Positions 28,679 through 36,999 are shown, counted from the first letter of the stretch. The stretch is DNA of 64,000 bases from Streptomyces sp. XY006 (GCF_002237655.1 NZ_NOKT01000002.1:1-64000), one strand, 5' to 3'. A program made the numbers and translations. Notes: generated by a model from the letters alone, not told the origin.

Positions 28679-29296
28679 TCAGCTGGCGGCGATGAGCAGG
28701 GCACCGAGCACGAGCATCGTGGCCGCGACCAGACCGTCCAGGACGCGCCAGGCGGCGGGCTTGGCCAGGAACCGGCCGAGCAGCCGGGCACCGAACCCGA
28801 GGGCGGTGAACCAGCACAGGCTGGCCAGCACCGCGCCCAGGCCGAACGTCCAGCGCAGCGGTCCGTGGTCGGCGGCGACGGAGCCCAGCAGGAAGACGGT
28901 GTCGAGGTAGACGTGGGGGTTGAGCCAGGTCATCGCCAGGCAGGTGAGCACGGCCCGGCGCACCGAACCGGCCGCCTCCCCCTCCGTGCGCAGCGCGCCC
29001 CCGTCCGGCCGGAACACCCGGCGGGCGGCCAGCGCGCCGTAGGCCAGCAGGAACGCGCCGCCGATCCAGCCGACCGCTCTCAGCGCGCCCGGCCAGGTCA
29101 CCACCACCGCGCCCACCCCGCCGACCCCGAGCGCGATCAGCAGCGCGTCCGACAGCGCGCAGATGGCGACGACGGCGAGGACCGCCTGACGGCGGACGCC
29201 CTGGCGCAGGACGAAGGCGTTCTGGGCGCCGATGGCGACGATCAGGGACAGTCCGGTGCCGAAACCGGCGGCGCCGGCGGTGAGGGTGCTGGTCAT
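28679..29296 (-). CDS. LysE/ArgO-type amino-acid exporter
   Basis: The 205-residue membrane protein has six hydrophobic segments and the family motif GLSLIVAIGAQNAFVLRQGV, plus WLNPHVYLDTVFLLG, both typical of LysE/ArgO exporters of lysine and arginine. It is transcribed divergently from a LysR-type gene 73 bases away, the standard arrangement in which that regulator activates the exporter when intracellular lysine or arginine is high. The ATG at 29296 has no clear ribosome site. Confidence 0.9.
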   Translation of the reverse strand: MTSTLTAGAAGFGTGLSLIVAIGAQNAFVLRQGVRRQAVLAVVAICALSDALLIALGVGGVGAVVVTWPGALRAVGWIGGAFLLAYGALAARRVFRPDGGALRTEGEAAGSVRRAVLTCLAMTWLNPHVYLDTVFLLGSVAADHGPLRWTFGLGAVLASLCWFTALGFGARLLGRFLAKPAAWRVLDGLVAATMLVLGALLIAAS

Positions 29297-29351
29297 GGCG
29301 TCGACGCTACGGACGAGCCCGGATCCCGGTCCAGCTAAAGATTCTTACGTA

Positions 29352-29365
29352 ACATCAGCAGATGT
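29352..29365. promoter_or_regulatory. inverted repeat at the LysR-type gene start
   Basis: ACATC-AGCA-GATGT is a perfect 5-bp inverted repeat lying in the 73-bp divergent region and overlapping the first possible start codons of the LysR-type gene. It may be an autoregulatory site. The nearby AT-rich stretch (AAAGATTCTTACG) stands out in this GC-rich region and may hold the exporter promoter. Confidence 0.35.
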
Positions 29366-29369
29366 GATG

Positions 29370-30266
29370 ATGCCCGATCTGCCCCTGGATCAGCTGCGGA
29401 CCCTGCTGGCCGTCGTCGACGAGGGGACGTTCGACGCGGCGGCGGCCGCGCTGCACGTGACGCCGTCGGCGATCAGCCAGCGCGTGAAGGCGCTGGAGCA
29501 GCGCACGGGCCGGGTCCTGCTGATGCGGTCCAAGCCGGTGCGGCCGACCGAGTCCGGCGAGGTCCTGGTGCGGCTGGCCCGGCAGGTGGCGCGGCTGGAG
29601 CGGGACGCGTTCGCCGAGCTCGGGCTGAGCGGCACCGGTGAGCCGACCCGGGTGACGGTGGCGGTGAACGCGGATTCGCTGGCCACCTGGTTCCTGCCCG
29701 TGCTCTCCCGGGTGCCGCCGGCCTCGCGGCTCTACTTCGAGCTGCGCCGCGAGGACGAGGACCACACGGCGGCGCTGCTGCGGGAGGGCGTGGTGATGGC
29801 GGCGGTGACGTCGTCGCCGGATCCCGTGCCGGGCTGCTCGGTGCGCGCCCTGGGGCGGATGCGGTACCTGCCCGTCGCCGCGCCGGACTTCGCCGCGCGA
29901 CATCTGACCGGGCCGATGGCCGAGGCGCTGCTCCGGGTGCCCGTGGTGGTCTTCGACCGGCGCGACGACTTCCAAGACGGCTTCGTGCGGCGGCTCACCC
30001 GGGGACACGGCGGCGCGAGCGCGCTGCGCCACTACGTGCCGACGTCGGAGGGCTTCGTCGAGGCGGTCGCCGCCGGGCTGGGCTGGGGCCTGGTGCCGGA
30101 GGCCCAGGCGGATCCGCTGCTGCGCGCCGGCCGGCTCGTGGGCATCGCCCCGGACCGGAGCGTGGACGTGCCGCTGTACTGGCAGCAGTGGAAGCTCGAC
30201 TCGCCGGCCCTGGCCCAGGTGGCGGAGACGGTCACGGCGACCGCGGCGGGTGCCCTGCGCACCTGA
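29370..30266 (+). CDS. LysR-family regulator, ArgP/LysG-like
   Basis: The 298-residue protein has an N-terminal winged helix (LPLDQLRTLLAVVDEGTFDA, AAALHVTPSAISQRVKALEQ) and a periplasmic-binding-like effector domain, matching ArgP/LysG, which activates the lysine/arginine exporter. Three in-frame starts lie together (GTG 29364, ATG 29367, ATG 29370); the last fits the family start MPDLPLDQLR. There is no Shine-Dalgarno sequence, so the transcript may be nearly leaderless. Divergent from its likely target. Confidence 0.88.
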   Translation: MPDLPLDQLRTLLAVVDEGTFDAAAAALHVTPSAISQRVKALEQRTGRVLLMRSKPVRPTESGEVLVRLARQVARLERDAFAELGLSGTGEPTRVTVAVNADSLATWFLPVLSRVPPASRLYFELRREDEDHTAALLREGVVMAAVTSSPDPVPGCSVRALGRMRYLPVAAPDFAARHLTGPMAEALLRVPVVVFDRRDDFQDGFVRRLTRGHGGASALRHYVPTSEGFVEAVAAGLGWGLVPEAQADPLLRAGRLVGIAPDRSVDVPLYWQQWKLDSPALAQVAETVTATAAGALRT

Positions 30267-30303
30267 CGCCCGCACCCCCCACCGGGGCCGGCCCCGCCGC
30301 GCT

Positions 30304-31011
30304 CTACTCCCGGGTGGCCCCCAGCCGGGCCGCCGCGCTGTCCAGGAGCATCTCCAGGGCCGTCGGGTAGGCGCTGGTCACCATCCGCGTGGCGAGCAGG
30401 GGGGCCGCCTCGGCGATGCGGGGGTGGGTGGCGGCCGGCAGCCGGGCGTAGGTCGAGCGCCACATGTCCTCGTCGGCCCGCAGGGAGTCCCGGGGCAGGG
30501 CCAGGGAGGCGGCGTCCAGGGCCGCGAAGCCCAGCGTGGTGTCGATGAACGCGTGGTACACCCGCACCGCCTCCGGCAGCGGGAAGCCCGCCGTGCGCAG
30601 GACGTCCAGGACCGCCTCGTCGGCCGCGAGTTCGTTGGCCCGGCCCGAGACCCGGCTCGCGGTGAGCACGGCCGCCTGCGGATGCTCCACGTACGCGGCG
30701 TGCACGGCCAGCCCGAACGCCCGCAGGTCGGCCCGCCACTCCCCCGTGCGCCGCCAGCCGTCCAGCGCCTGGCCGATCAGGGCGTCGCCGATGGCGAGGG
30801 TCAGATCGTCCATGCCCCGGAAGTACCGGTAGAGCGTGCTCGGGTCGGCGTCCAGCGCGAGACCGAGGCGACGGGCGGTCAGGCCCGCGCTGCCGTGCTC
30901 GCGGAGCATGCGCAGCGCCGTCCGGACGATCAGTTCCTCGGACAGCACCGTGCCGCGCTTGGTGGGTCTGCGCCGGCGGCGTTCGCCCTCGGGCACCACG
31001 GGCTTGGGCAC
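30304..31011 (-). CDS. TetR-family transcriptional regulator
   Basis: The 235-residue regulator has an N-terminal basic stretch, a TetR helix-turn-helix (LTARRLGLALDADPSTLYRYF) and a C-terminal ligand domain of the TetR_C type. The GTG at 31011 has AGGAGGAGGAG upstream; the open frame extends farther but without a better start. It is divergent from the saccharopine-dehydrogenase-like gene, which it probably controls. Its ligand is unknown. Confidence 0.86.
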   Translation of the reverse strand: MPKPVVPEGERRRRRPTKRGTVLSEELIVRTALRMLREHGSAGLTARRLGLALDADPSTLYRYFRGMDDLTLAIGDALIGQALDGWRRTGEWRADLRAFGLAVHAAYVEHPQAAVLTASRVSGRANELAADEAVLDVLRTAGFPLPEAVRVYHAFIDTTLGFAALDAASLALPRDSLRADEDMWRSTYARLPAATHPRIAEAAPLLATRMVTSAYPTALEMLLDSAAARLGATRE

Positions 31012-31060
31012 GTCGGTCTCCTCCTCCTGGGTCCAGGGTCCCGGCCTTATGCCAACGCCA

Positions 31061-31090
31061 TTGACCTTATGTCGGCGGGCGGCGTTGTAT
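31061..31090 (+). promoter_or_regulatory. candidate housekeeping promoter of the saccharopine-dehydrogenase-like gene
   Basis: TTGACC (31061-31066) and TTGTAT (31085-31090) are separated by 18 bases, a good match to a HrdB-type promoter, about 46 bases ahead of the start codon. The word CCTTATG occurs twice at 31045 and 31065, overlapping the -35, and may be part of the TetR operator. Confidence 0.5.
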
Positions 31091-31136
31091 CTCCCCGAGG
31101 GCGCGCCACGTTCTTCGCACAAAGGGAGTTTCTGAC

Positions 31137-32354
31137 ATGCGTGTACTGCTCGTGGGTGCCGGCGGTGTGGGCGGCGCGATCACCCGGATCGCCGCCCGGC
31201 GGCCGTTCTTCGAGGCGATGGTCGTGGCCGACTACGACCCGGACCGGGCGACGGCGGCGGTCGCGGCGCTCGGCGGCGATCCGCGGTTCACGGCCGAACG
31301 GGTCGACGCGGGCGACGAGGAGGCCGTGGCCGGCCTGCTGGCCTCCCACCGCTGTGACGTCCTGCTCAACGCCACCGACCCCCGCTTCGTGATGCCGCTG
31401 TTCCGCGCGGCCCGGGCGGCGGGCGCCACCTATGTCGACATGGCGATGTCGCTCTCCCGGCCGCACCCGGAGCTGCCGTACGAGGAGTGCGGGGTCAAGC
31501 TCGGCGACGAGCAGTTCGCGCAGGCCGAACAGTGGGAGAAGGAGGGCCTGCTGGCCCTGGTCGGGATGGGGGTGGAGCCGGGCCTGTCGGACGTGTTCGC
31601 CCGCCACGCCGCCGACGAGCTCTTCGACGAGATCGAGGAGATCGGCATCCGGGACGGCGCGAACCTCACCGTCGACGGCTACGACTTCGCGCCCTCGTTC
31701 AGCATCTGGACGACCATCGAGGAGTGCCTCAACCCGCCGGTCGTCTACGAGGCGGACCGGGGCTGGTACACCACCGCGCCCTTCAGCGAGCCCGAGGTGT
31801 TCGACTTCCCCGAGGGCATCGGGGAAGTCGAGTGCGTGAACGTGGAGCACGAGGAGGTGCTGCTGGTCCCGCGCTGGGTCGACGCGCGCCGGGTCACCTT
31901 CAAGTACGGCCTGGGCCGGGAGTTCGTCGAGACGCTGCGGACCCTGCACCTGCTGGGCCTGGACCGCACCGACCCGGTGACGGTGCCGGGGCCGCGGGGG
32001 CCGGTGGCGGTCTCGCCCCGGGACGTGGTGGCCGCGTGCCTGCCCGACCCGGCGACGCTGGGCGAGCGGATGCACGGCAAGACCTGCGCGGGCACCTGGG
32101 TGCGGGGCGTGAAGGACGGCAGGCCGCGCGAGGTGTACCTGTACCACGTGGTCGACAACCAGTGGTCCATGGCGGAGTACGGCTCGCAGGCCGTGGTGTG
32201 GCAGACCGCCGTCAACCCGGTCGTCGCGCTCGAACTCCTCGCCACAGGCGCCTGGTCGGGGGCCGGCGTGCTCGGCCCGGAGGCCTTCCCGGCCCGGCCG
32301 TTCCTCGACCTGCTGACCGCCTACGGGTCCCCCTGGGGCATGCGGGAGCAGTGA
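31137..32354 (+). CDS. saccharopine dehydrogenase-family oxidoreductase
   Basis: The 405-residue protein opens with the NAD(P)-binding motif VLLVGAGGVGGAITRIAAR and continues as a saccharopine dehydrogenase-like (LYS9/Lys1-type) protein: VLLNATDPRFVMPLF, GATYVDMAMS, VGMGVEPGLSDVFARHAADE. Family members act on lysine catabolism or carboxynorspermidine synthesis; the true substrate here is uncertain. It is divergent from a TetR gene. Given the nearby Orn/Lys/Arg decarboxylase and LysE exporter, a basic-amino-acid or polyamine role is possible but only an inference. Confidence 0.85.
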   Translation: MRVLLVGAGGVGGAITRIAARRPFFEAMVVADYDPDRATAAVAALGGDPRFTAERVDAGDEEAVAGLLASHRCDVLLNATDPRFVMPLFRAARAAGATYVDMAMSLSRPHPELPYEECGVKLGDEQFAQAEQWEKEGLLALVGMGVEPGLSDVFARHAADELFDEIEEIGIRDGANLTVDGYDFAPSFSIWTTIEECLNPPVVYEADRGWYTTAPFSEPEVFDFPEGIGEVECVNVEHEEVLLVPRWVDARRVTFKYGLGREFVETLRTLHLLGLDRTDPVTVPGPRGPVAVSPRDVVAACLPDPATLGERMHGKTCAGTWVRGVKDGRPREVYLYHVVDNQWSMAEYGSQAVVWQTAVNPVVALELLATGAWSGAGVLGPEAFPARPFLDLLTAYGSPWGMREQ

Positions 32355-32452
32355 ACGAGTGTGAACGGTTCTCCACGAAGGCGCTGTTTCGCCGGGCATC
32401 GACAGGTGACCCGAAGAGGAGTAAGCATCCGAAAGAGCACGTTTCTACTGCG

Positions 32453-32719
32453 ATGCAGGTGACTTCGATGGACAACTGGCGAGACCACGCTGCCTGCCGG
32501 CACGAGGACCCCGAGCTCTTCTTCCCGATCGGCACCTCCGGCCCGGCCCTGATGCAGACCCAGCAGGCCAAGGCGGTGTGCCGGCGCTGCCCGGTACAGG
32601 AGCAGTGCCTGGAGTGGGCTCTGGACACGGGACAGTCCATCGGCGTGTGGGGCGGGACGAGTGAGGACGAGCGGCGTGCGCTGAAGCGGCGCGCCGCGGC
32701 CCGGCGCCGTTCCGGCTGA
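32453..32719 (+). CDS. WhiB-family iron-sulfur regulator, WblE/WhiB1-like
   Basis: The 88-residue protein carries the four cluster cysteines (Cys15, Cys43, Cys46, Cys52, C-x2-C-x5-C at the end), the turn GVWGG and a basic C-terminal tail (ALKRRAAARRRSG) for DNA or sigma-factor contact. It most resembles the WblE/WhiB1 group. Such proteins bind a 4Fe-4S cluster that reacts with NO or oxygen. The start may instead be ATG 32468, five codons later, where an AGGTG-like site fits better. A strong terminator follows. Confidence 0.9.
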   Translation: MQVTSMDNWRDHAACRHEDPELFFPIGTSGPALMQTQQAKAVCRRCPVQEQCLEWALDTGQSIGVWGGTSEDERRALKRRAAARRRSG

Positions 32720-32799
32720 GCCGGGGCGGGCCGCCCGCAGCCGTAGAGGCGGCGAGCGGCCCGGCCCTCCCCCGCGTGACCGCACGCGACCCACGGAAC

Positions 32800-32842
32800 C
32801 GCGCGGGCCCGGGCCGTTTCCACGGCCCGGGCCCGCGCGTTT
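32800..32842 (+). terminator. strong rho-independent terminator
   Basis: An 18-bp perfect stem (arms 32800-32817 and 32822-32839) closed by a TTCC tetraloop and followed by TTTCTCGTCT lies after the WhiB-like gene. It is the clearest terminator in the window and may also act on the convergent DUF6098 gene. Confidence 0.85.
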
Positions 32843-32881
32843 CTCGTCTGTGGTTCAGCCGCTCTCGTCTGCGGTTCAGCC
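32842..32881. repeat. 19-bp direct repeat with 21-bp period
   Basis: TCTCGTCTGTGGTTCAGCC (32842-32860) is repeated at 32863-32881 with one mismatch. The second copy covers the stop codon region of the convergent DUF6098 gene, so this looks like a local tandem duplication of its 3' end. Confidence 0.75.
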
Positions 32882-33319
32882 CCTTCGCAGGGTCCCCCAG
32901 GGCTTCTCCTGCCGCGCCACCTCCGCCTTCGCCTCGTCGATCACCTGCTGGTCGATCCAGCCCAGCGCGTCGACGTCGGTGACCAGGGGCTCGTTGTCGG
33001 GCCCGCGCGCGCACTCCTTGCCCGCGAGCACCCAGGGGCGCACCCCGGGCCCCTTCTCGTGCGGCAGGTGGGCGTAGTCGTACAGCCGCCTCGCCACCCA
33101 CACGCGGACGGGCCGGTCCTCCCACCAGTCCTCGACATCGAGCGGATTGGCGGACAGGCCCGGCATGGACACGCCCGTCAGATCGTCCGTGCTGGACGCA
33201 TCGCGGAGATCGGTCTCCGGGCCGCGGGACCAGCGCACGTACAGGCCCTCGTGCCCGTCCACGAGCCCGGCGAGTTCGTCGAGTGTGCGCACGACCGGCA
33301 GGTCGTCCGATGCACTCAT
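32876..33319 (-). CDS. DUF6098 family protein
   Basis: The 147-residue acidic soluble protein (LVDGHEGLYVRWSRGPETDL, VEDWWEDRPVRVWVARRLYD) matches what I recall as the DUF6098 family found in Streptomyces. Function unknown; there is no signal peptide or membrane segment. ATG at 33319 has AAGGAGG seven bases upstream. It is divergent from the DUF488 gene and convergent with the WhiB-like gene. Confidence 0.8.
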   Translation of the reverse strand: MSASDDLPVVRTLDELAGLVDGHEGLYVRWSRGPETDLRDASSTDDLTGVSMPGLSANPLDVEDWWEDRPVRVWVARRLYDYAHLPHEKGPGVRPWVLAGKECARGPDNEPLVTDVDALGWIDQQVIDEAKAEVARQEKPWGTLRRG

Positions 33320-33463
33320 GTCGTGACCTCCTTCCTCGACGCGGTCAGGCGGACGGAGTACCCGCCCGGCGCGAGCGGAATCGGCCCTTCGGCACGGCGC
33401 GCCGTCGCCACCGGGGGGCGTTACGCTCGCGGCACGTCCGTCCGCCGCGGAAGGGGCCCGACC

Positions 33464-33814
33464 ATGAGCGTGCGCGTGCGCCGCGTCTACGATCCGCCCG
33501 AGCCGCGGGACGGGGTGCGGGTCCTGGTGGACCGGCTGTGGCCGCGCGGTCTCGCGAAGGACGCGGCGCGGGTGGACGCGTGGCCGAAGGCCCTCACCCC
33601 GTCGACGGAACTGCGGCGCTGGTTCCACGCGGGCGAGGGCTCGTACGAGGAGTTCGCCGAGCGGTACGAGGCGGAGCTCGCCGCCGGCGAGGCGGCCGAG
33701 GCCCTGGAGGGCGTCCGGGAGCTGGCCCGCCGGGGCGAGGTGACGCTGCTGACCGCGTCGAAGACCCCCGAGCGCAGCCACGCCTCGATGCTGGCCCGCC
33801 TCCTGGGGGCGTAG
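33464..33814 (+). CDS. DUF488 family protein (YeaO-like)
   Basis: The 116-residue protein has the family signature VRRVYDPPEPRDGVRVLVDR followed by LWPRGLAKDAARVDAW and LLTASKTPERSHA. DUF488/YeaO proteins are small and uncharacterised, sometimes linked to stress or nucleotide metabolism. The ATG follows a GGAAGGGG ribosome site. It stands alone; the gap after it is G-rich. Confidence 0.87.
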   Translation: MSVRVRRVYDPPEPRDGVRVLVDRLWPRGLAKDAARVDAWPKALTPSTELRRWFHAGEGSYEEFAERYEAELAAGEAAEALEGVRELARRGEVTLLTASKTPERSHASMLARLLGA

Positions 33815-33851
33815 GCCCCGGCGGAGCGGGAGGAGGCGGGCCGGACGACAC

Positions 33852-33885
33852 GGGCGGGGGCAGCAGGCGGGCGGGGGCAGGTGGG
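33852..33885 (+). other. potential G-quadruplex tract
   Basis: Four runs of three to five G with loops of 1, 8 and 1 bases lie in the gap between two convergent genes; the word GGGCGGGGGCAG is repeated 17 bases apart. It could fold as a quadruplex on the plus strand or its transcript. Confidence 0.4.
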
Positions 33886-33920
33886 TCGTCGCGGGGCGGG
33901 TCAGGCCGGGCCGTCGCCGG

Positions 33921-35594
33921 TCAGGCGGTCTGCCCGGCCGCCGCCCGGCCCGCGGCGCGCCCGGAGAAGAGGCAGCCGCCGAGGAAGGTCCCCTCCAGCG
34001 CGTTGTAGCCGTGCACCCCGCCGCCGCCGAAGCCGGCGACCTCCCCCGCCGCGTACAGTCCCTCGACCGGACTGCCGTCGGCGCCGAGGGCACGGGAGTC
34101 GAGGTCGGTCTGGATGCCGCCGAGCGTCTTGCGGGTGAGGATGTGCAGCTTGACGCCGATGAGGGGGCCCGCTGCCGGGTCGAGGATGCGGTGCGGGCCG
34201 GCGACCCGCCCGAGCCGGTCGCCGATGTAGCGGCGGGCGTTGCGGATGCCCTGGACCTGGGCGTCCTTGGCGTAGGGGTTGGCCATCTGCAGGTCGCGGG
34301 CCTCGATCTGGCGCTTGATCTCCGCGGCGTCGAGCAGGGGCTTGTCGGTGAGCTGGTTCATCTTCTCCACCAGCTGCTCGATGCCGGGCGCGGTCACGAA
34401 GTCGGCGCCCTTGCGCAGGAACGCGTCCACCGGTGCGGGCGCGCCCTTGCCGAGGATGCGTTCCTTGAGGAATCCGGCGCGGTCCTTGGCGGTGATGTCG
34501 GGGTTCTGCTCGGAGCCCGACAGCGCGAACTCCTTCTCGATGATCTTCCGCGTGAGGATGAACCAGGAGTGGTCGTACCCGGCGATGTCCTCGGTGGTGC
34601 GCAGGTGCTTCAGGGTGCCGAGGGTGTCGTAGCCGGGCAGGTACGGGCCGGGCAGGCGGCGGCCGAGGGCGTCGAACCACATGGAGGACGGGCCGGGCAG
34701 GATGCGGATGCCGTGCCCGGGCCAGATCGGGTCCCAGTTCTGCAGGCCCTCGGTGTAGTGCCACATGCGGTCCCGGTTGACCAGGCGTGCGCCGGCCTCG
34801 GCGCTGATGTCGAGCATCCGCCCGTCGACGTAGGCGGGGACCCCTGTCACCATCTCCCGCGGCGGGGTGCCGAGGCGCTCGGGCCAGTGGTGGCGGACGA
34901 TGTCGTGGTTCGCGCCGATGCCGCCGCTGGTGACGATCACGGCCTGGGCGGTGAGGGTGAACTCGCCGATGGAGTCGCGGTTGGAGGCCACACCGCGGGG
35001 GGCGGTGTCCTCGGCCAGGACCGTGCCGCGCACGCCCGTCGCCGTGCCGCCCTCGACCACGAGGGCGTCGACGCGGTGGCGGTGGTGGAAGGTGAGCAGG
35101 CCGTCGCGCGCGGCCTGCTTCGCGGAGCGGACGAAGGGTTCGACCACGCCGGTTCCGGTGCCCCAGGCGATGTGGAAGCGGGGGACGGTGTTGCCGTGTC
35201 CGTGCGCGGTGAGGTCGCCTCGCTCGGCCCAGCCGACGGTGGGCAGGAAGCTGATGCCGTGGCCGTCGAGCCAGGACCGCTTCTCCCCCGCGGCCCACTC
35301 GACGTAGGCGCGTGCCCAGCGCACGGCCCAGGAGTCCTCGTCGTCCAGCCGGTCGAAGCCGGCGCTGCCCCGCCAGTCGCTCCAGGCGAGGTCGAAGGAG
35401 TCCTTGATGCCGAGGCGGCGCTGTTCCGGGGAGTCGACGAGGAACAGCCCGCCGAAGGACCAGAAGGCCTGGCCGCCGAGGTTGGCGGCGTTCTCCTGGT
35501 CGACGAGGGCGACCCTCCTGCCCCTGCTGGTCAGTTCGTGTGCCGCGACCAGGCCGGCGAGGCCGGCTCCGACGACGATGACGTCGGCATCCAT
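33921..35594 (-). CDS. FAD-binding dehydrogenase, fumarate-reductase/ketosteroid-dehydrogenase-like
   Basis: The 557-residue flavoprotein starts with VIVVGAGLAGLVAAHEL and has a second conserved part GGIQTDLDSRALG and LYAAGEVAGFGGGGVHGYNAL at the C-terminus, closing the FAD site. The family is often named FAD-binding dehydrogenase; the substrate is unknown and no steroid genes are near. It lies 16 bases after the TetR gene in the same direction, so both form an operon controlled from the palindromic site at 36254-36296. Confidence 0.88.
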   Translation of the reverse strand: MDADVIVVGAGLAGLVAAHELTSRGRRVALVDQENAANLGGQAFWSFGGLFLVDSPEQRRLGIKDSFDLAWSDWRGSAGFDRLDDEDSWAVRWARAYVEWAAGEKRSWLDGHGISFLPTVGWAERGDLTAHGHGNTVPRFHIAWGTGTGVVEPFVRSAKQAARDGLLTFHHRHRVDALVVEGGTATGVRGTVLAEDTAPRGVASNRDSIGEFTLTAQAVIVTSGGIGANHDIVRHHWPERLGTPPREMVTGVPAYVDGRMLDISAEAGARLVNRDRMWHYTEGLQNWDPIWPGHGIRILPGPSSMWFDALGRRLPGPYLPGYDTLGTLKHLRTTEDIAGYDHSWFILTRKIIEKEFALSGSEQNPDITAKDRAGFLKERILGKGAPAPVDAFLRKGADFVTAPGIEQLVEKMNQLTDKPLLDAAEIKRQIEARDLQMANPYAKDAQVQGIRNARRYIGDRLGRVAGPHRILDPAAGPLIGVKLHILTRKTLGGIQTDLDSRALGADGSPVEGLYAAGEVAGFGGGGVHGYNALEGTFLGGCLFSGRAAGRAAAGQTA

Positions 35595-35610
35595 GGCGAC
35601 GTTCCCTTCC

Positions 35611-36243
35611 TCAGTGCTTCGCGTGATCGGGAGTGCCGCTGCCGTCGGTCAGCAGGGCCGTGAGCAGTTGCTTCAGCCAGGCCCGGGCGTGTTCGACGTC
35701 CCGGTCCAGCAGCAGTTGCGTGGTGACGCCGTCGTACGCCGCGACCACGGCGTGGGCGGCGCCGTCGGTGTCGCCGAGGACGGCGGGCAGCGCGGTGTGC
35801 CCGCGGGCGCGGGCGAGGCGGTCGGCGATCGCCCCGCGCAGCCGGGCGCGGTGTTCCAGCAGGGTGCGGGCCACGTCCGGGTCGCGGGCGGCGTGCACGA
35901 GGAAGTCCGTCTTCACCAGCAGCCAGTTCCGGTCCAGGAGCAGCACCTCGGTGACGCGGTCCACGGCGGCCGGGACGTCCAGGCCGGGCCCGTCCTGGGC
36001 GAGGGCCCCCGCCACCTGCCCTGCGATCAGCTCGGCCCGCTGCTGGTAGAGGGCGAAGAACAGCTCGTCGAGGCTGGAGAAGTTGGAGTAGAAGGCGCCC
36101 CTGCTGTAGCCGGCGGCCTCGCAGATCTCCTCGATGGAGACGTGCCCGAAGCCCTTGGCGGCGAAGACGGCGAACGCGGCGTCCAGCAGGTTGGCGCGGG
36201 TGCGCACCCGGCGCCGGGTCACCCGGCCGGTCGTTGCCTGCAC
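35611..36243 (-). CDS. TetR-family repressor of the FAD dehydrogenase operon
   Basis: The 210-residue protein has a TetR helix-turn-helix (VSIEEICEAAGYSRGAFYSNF) and a C-terminal ligand domain. The GTG at 36243 has AAGGAGG close upstream. It is first gene of a two-gene operon with the FAD dehydrogenase and is divergent from alkB. Nested inverted repeats upstream (36254-36296) are its probable operator, so it is likely autoregulated. Confidence 0.87.
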   Translation of the reverse strand: MQATTGRVTRRRVRTRANLLDAAFAVFAAKGFGHVSIEEICEAAGYSRGAFYSNFSSLDELFFALYQQRAELIAGQVAGALAQDGPGLDVPAAVDRVTEVLLLDRNWLLVKTDFLVHAARDPDVARTLLEHRARLRGAIADRLARARGHTALPAVLGDTDGAAHAVVAAYDGVTTQLLLDRDVEHARAWLKQLLTALLTDGSGTPDHAKH

Positions 36244-36253
36244 AGTCGGCCTC

Positions 36254-36296
36254 CTTTCGATACGGGAATGTATTCGATACATCGCTGTATCGAAAG
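36254..36296. promoter_or_regulatory. nested palindromic operator between TetR gene and alkB
   Basis: The outer arms CTTTCGATAC (36254-36263) and GTATCGAAAG (36287-36296) are perfect inverted repeats. Inside lies TTCGATACA-TCGC-TGTATCGAA (36273-36294), a perfect 9-bp inverted repeat, and ATGTAT-TCG-ATACAT. Three TTCGATAC-like half sites in 43 bases fit cooperative binding of two repressor dimers. It lies just upstream of the TetR start and 70 bases from alkB, so both could be repressed. Confidence 0.7.
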
Positions 36297-36366
36297 AGCC
36301 GAGGCGAAGGAAGAGAGCAGACGGGCAGGATGGAACACATTTTCGATTAAGAGATACGCTGCAGAC

Positions 36367-36990
36367 ATGCACCTCCAGGGCTCCCTCTTCGACCAGACCG
36401 ACGAGATGCGCCTCGGTCCGCTCGACGGAATCCGCCGCACCGAGCTCGGCTTCGGCGCCTGGCTCGACGTGCTGCCCGGGTGGCTCTCCGGCTCCGGCGC
36501 GCTGTTCGAACAGCTGGCCGCCGAGGTGCCCTGGCGTGCGGAGCGGCGCCAGATGTACGACCACGTCGTCGACGTGCCCCGGCTGCTGGCGTACTACGGC
36601 GCGGGCGACGCGCTGCCGCACCCGGTGCTGGCCGAGGCGCGGGACGCGCTGAGCTCCCACTACGGCGAGGAGCTGGGCGAGCCGTTCACCACGGCCGGTC
36701 TGTGCTACTACCGCGACGGCCGGGACAGCGTCGCCTGGCACGGGGACCGGATCGGGCGCGGCGCCCGTGAGGACACGATGGTCGCCATCCTGTCCGTCGG
36801 AGCGCCCCGGGACCTGCTGCTGCGGCCGCTGCGCGGCGGCCGGGACACCGTGCGCCGCCCGCTGGGCCACGGCGACCTCGTCGTGATGGGCGGATCCTGC
36901 CAGCGCACCTGGGAGCACGCGATCCCGAAGAGCAGCCGCGCGACCGGGCCGCGCATCAGCATCCAGTTCCGCCCGCACGGCGTGCGCTGA
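36367..36990 (+). CDS. alkB: AlkB-type 2-oxoglutarate/Fe(II) oxygenase, DNA repair
   Basis: AlkB removes methyl groups such as 1-methyladenine from DNA by oxidation. In the 207-residue protein the iron ligands are His125 and Asp127 (AWHGDRIG) and His184 (TWEHAIPK), and the 2-oxoglutarate arginines are in GPRISIQFR. All key residues are present. Start ATG 36367 lacks a good ribosome site. It is divergent from the TetR gene and may share its operator. The hairpin GGCGCC-GCCC-GGCGCC about 10 bases after the stop (37000-37015) is its likely terminator. Confidence 0.9.
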   Translation: MHLQGSLFDQTDEMRLGPLDGIRRTELGFGAWLDVLPGWLSGSGALFEQLAAEVPWRAERRQMYDHVVDVPRLLAYYGAGDALPHPVLAEARDALSSHYGEELGEPFTTAGLCYYRDGRDSVAWHGDRIGRGAREDTMVAILSVGAPRDLLLRPLRGGRDTVRRPLGHGDLVVMGGSCQRTWEHAIPKSSRATGPRISIQFRPHGVR

Positions 36991-36999
36991 CACCGGCCA

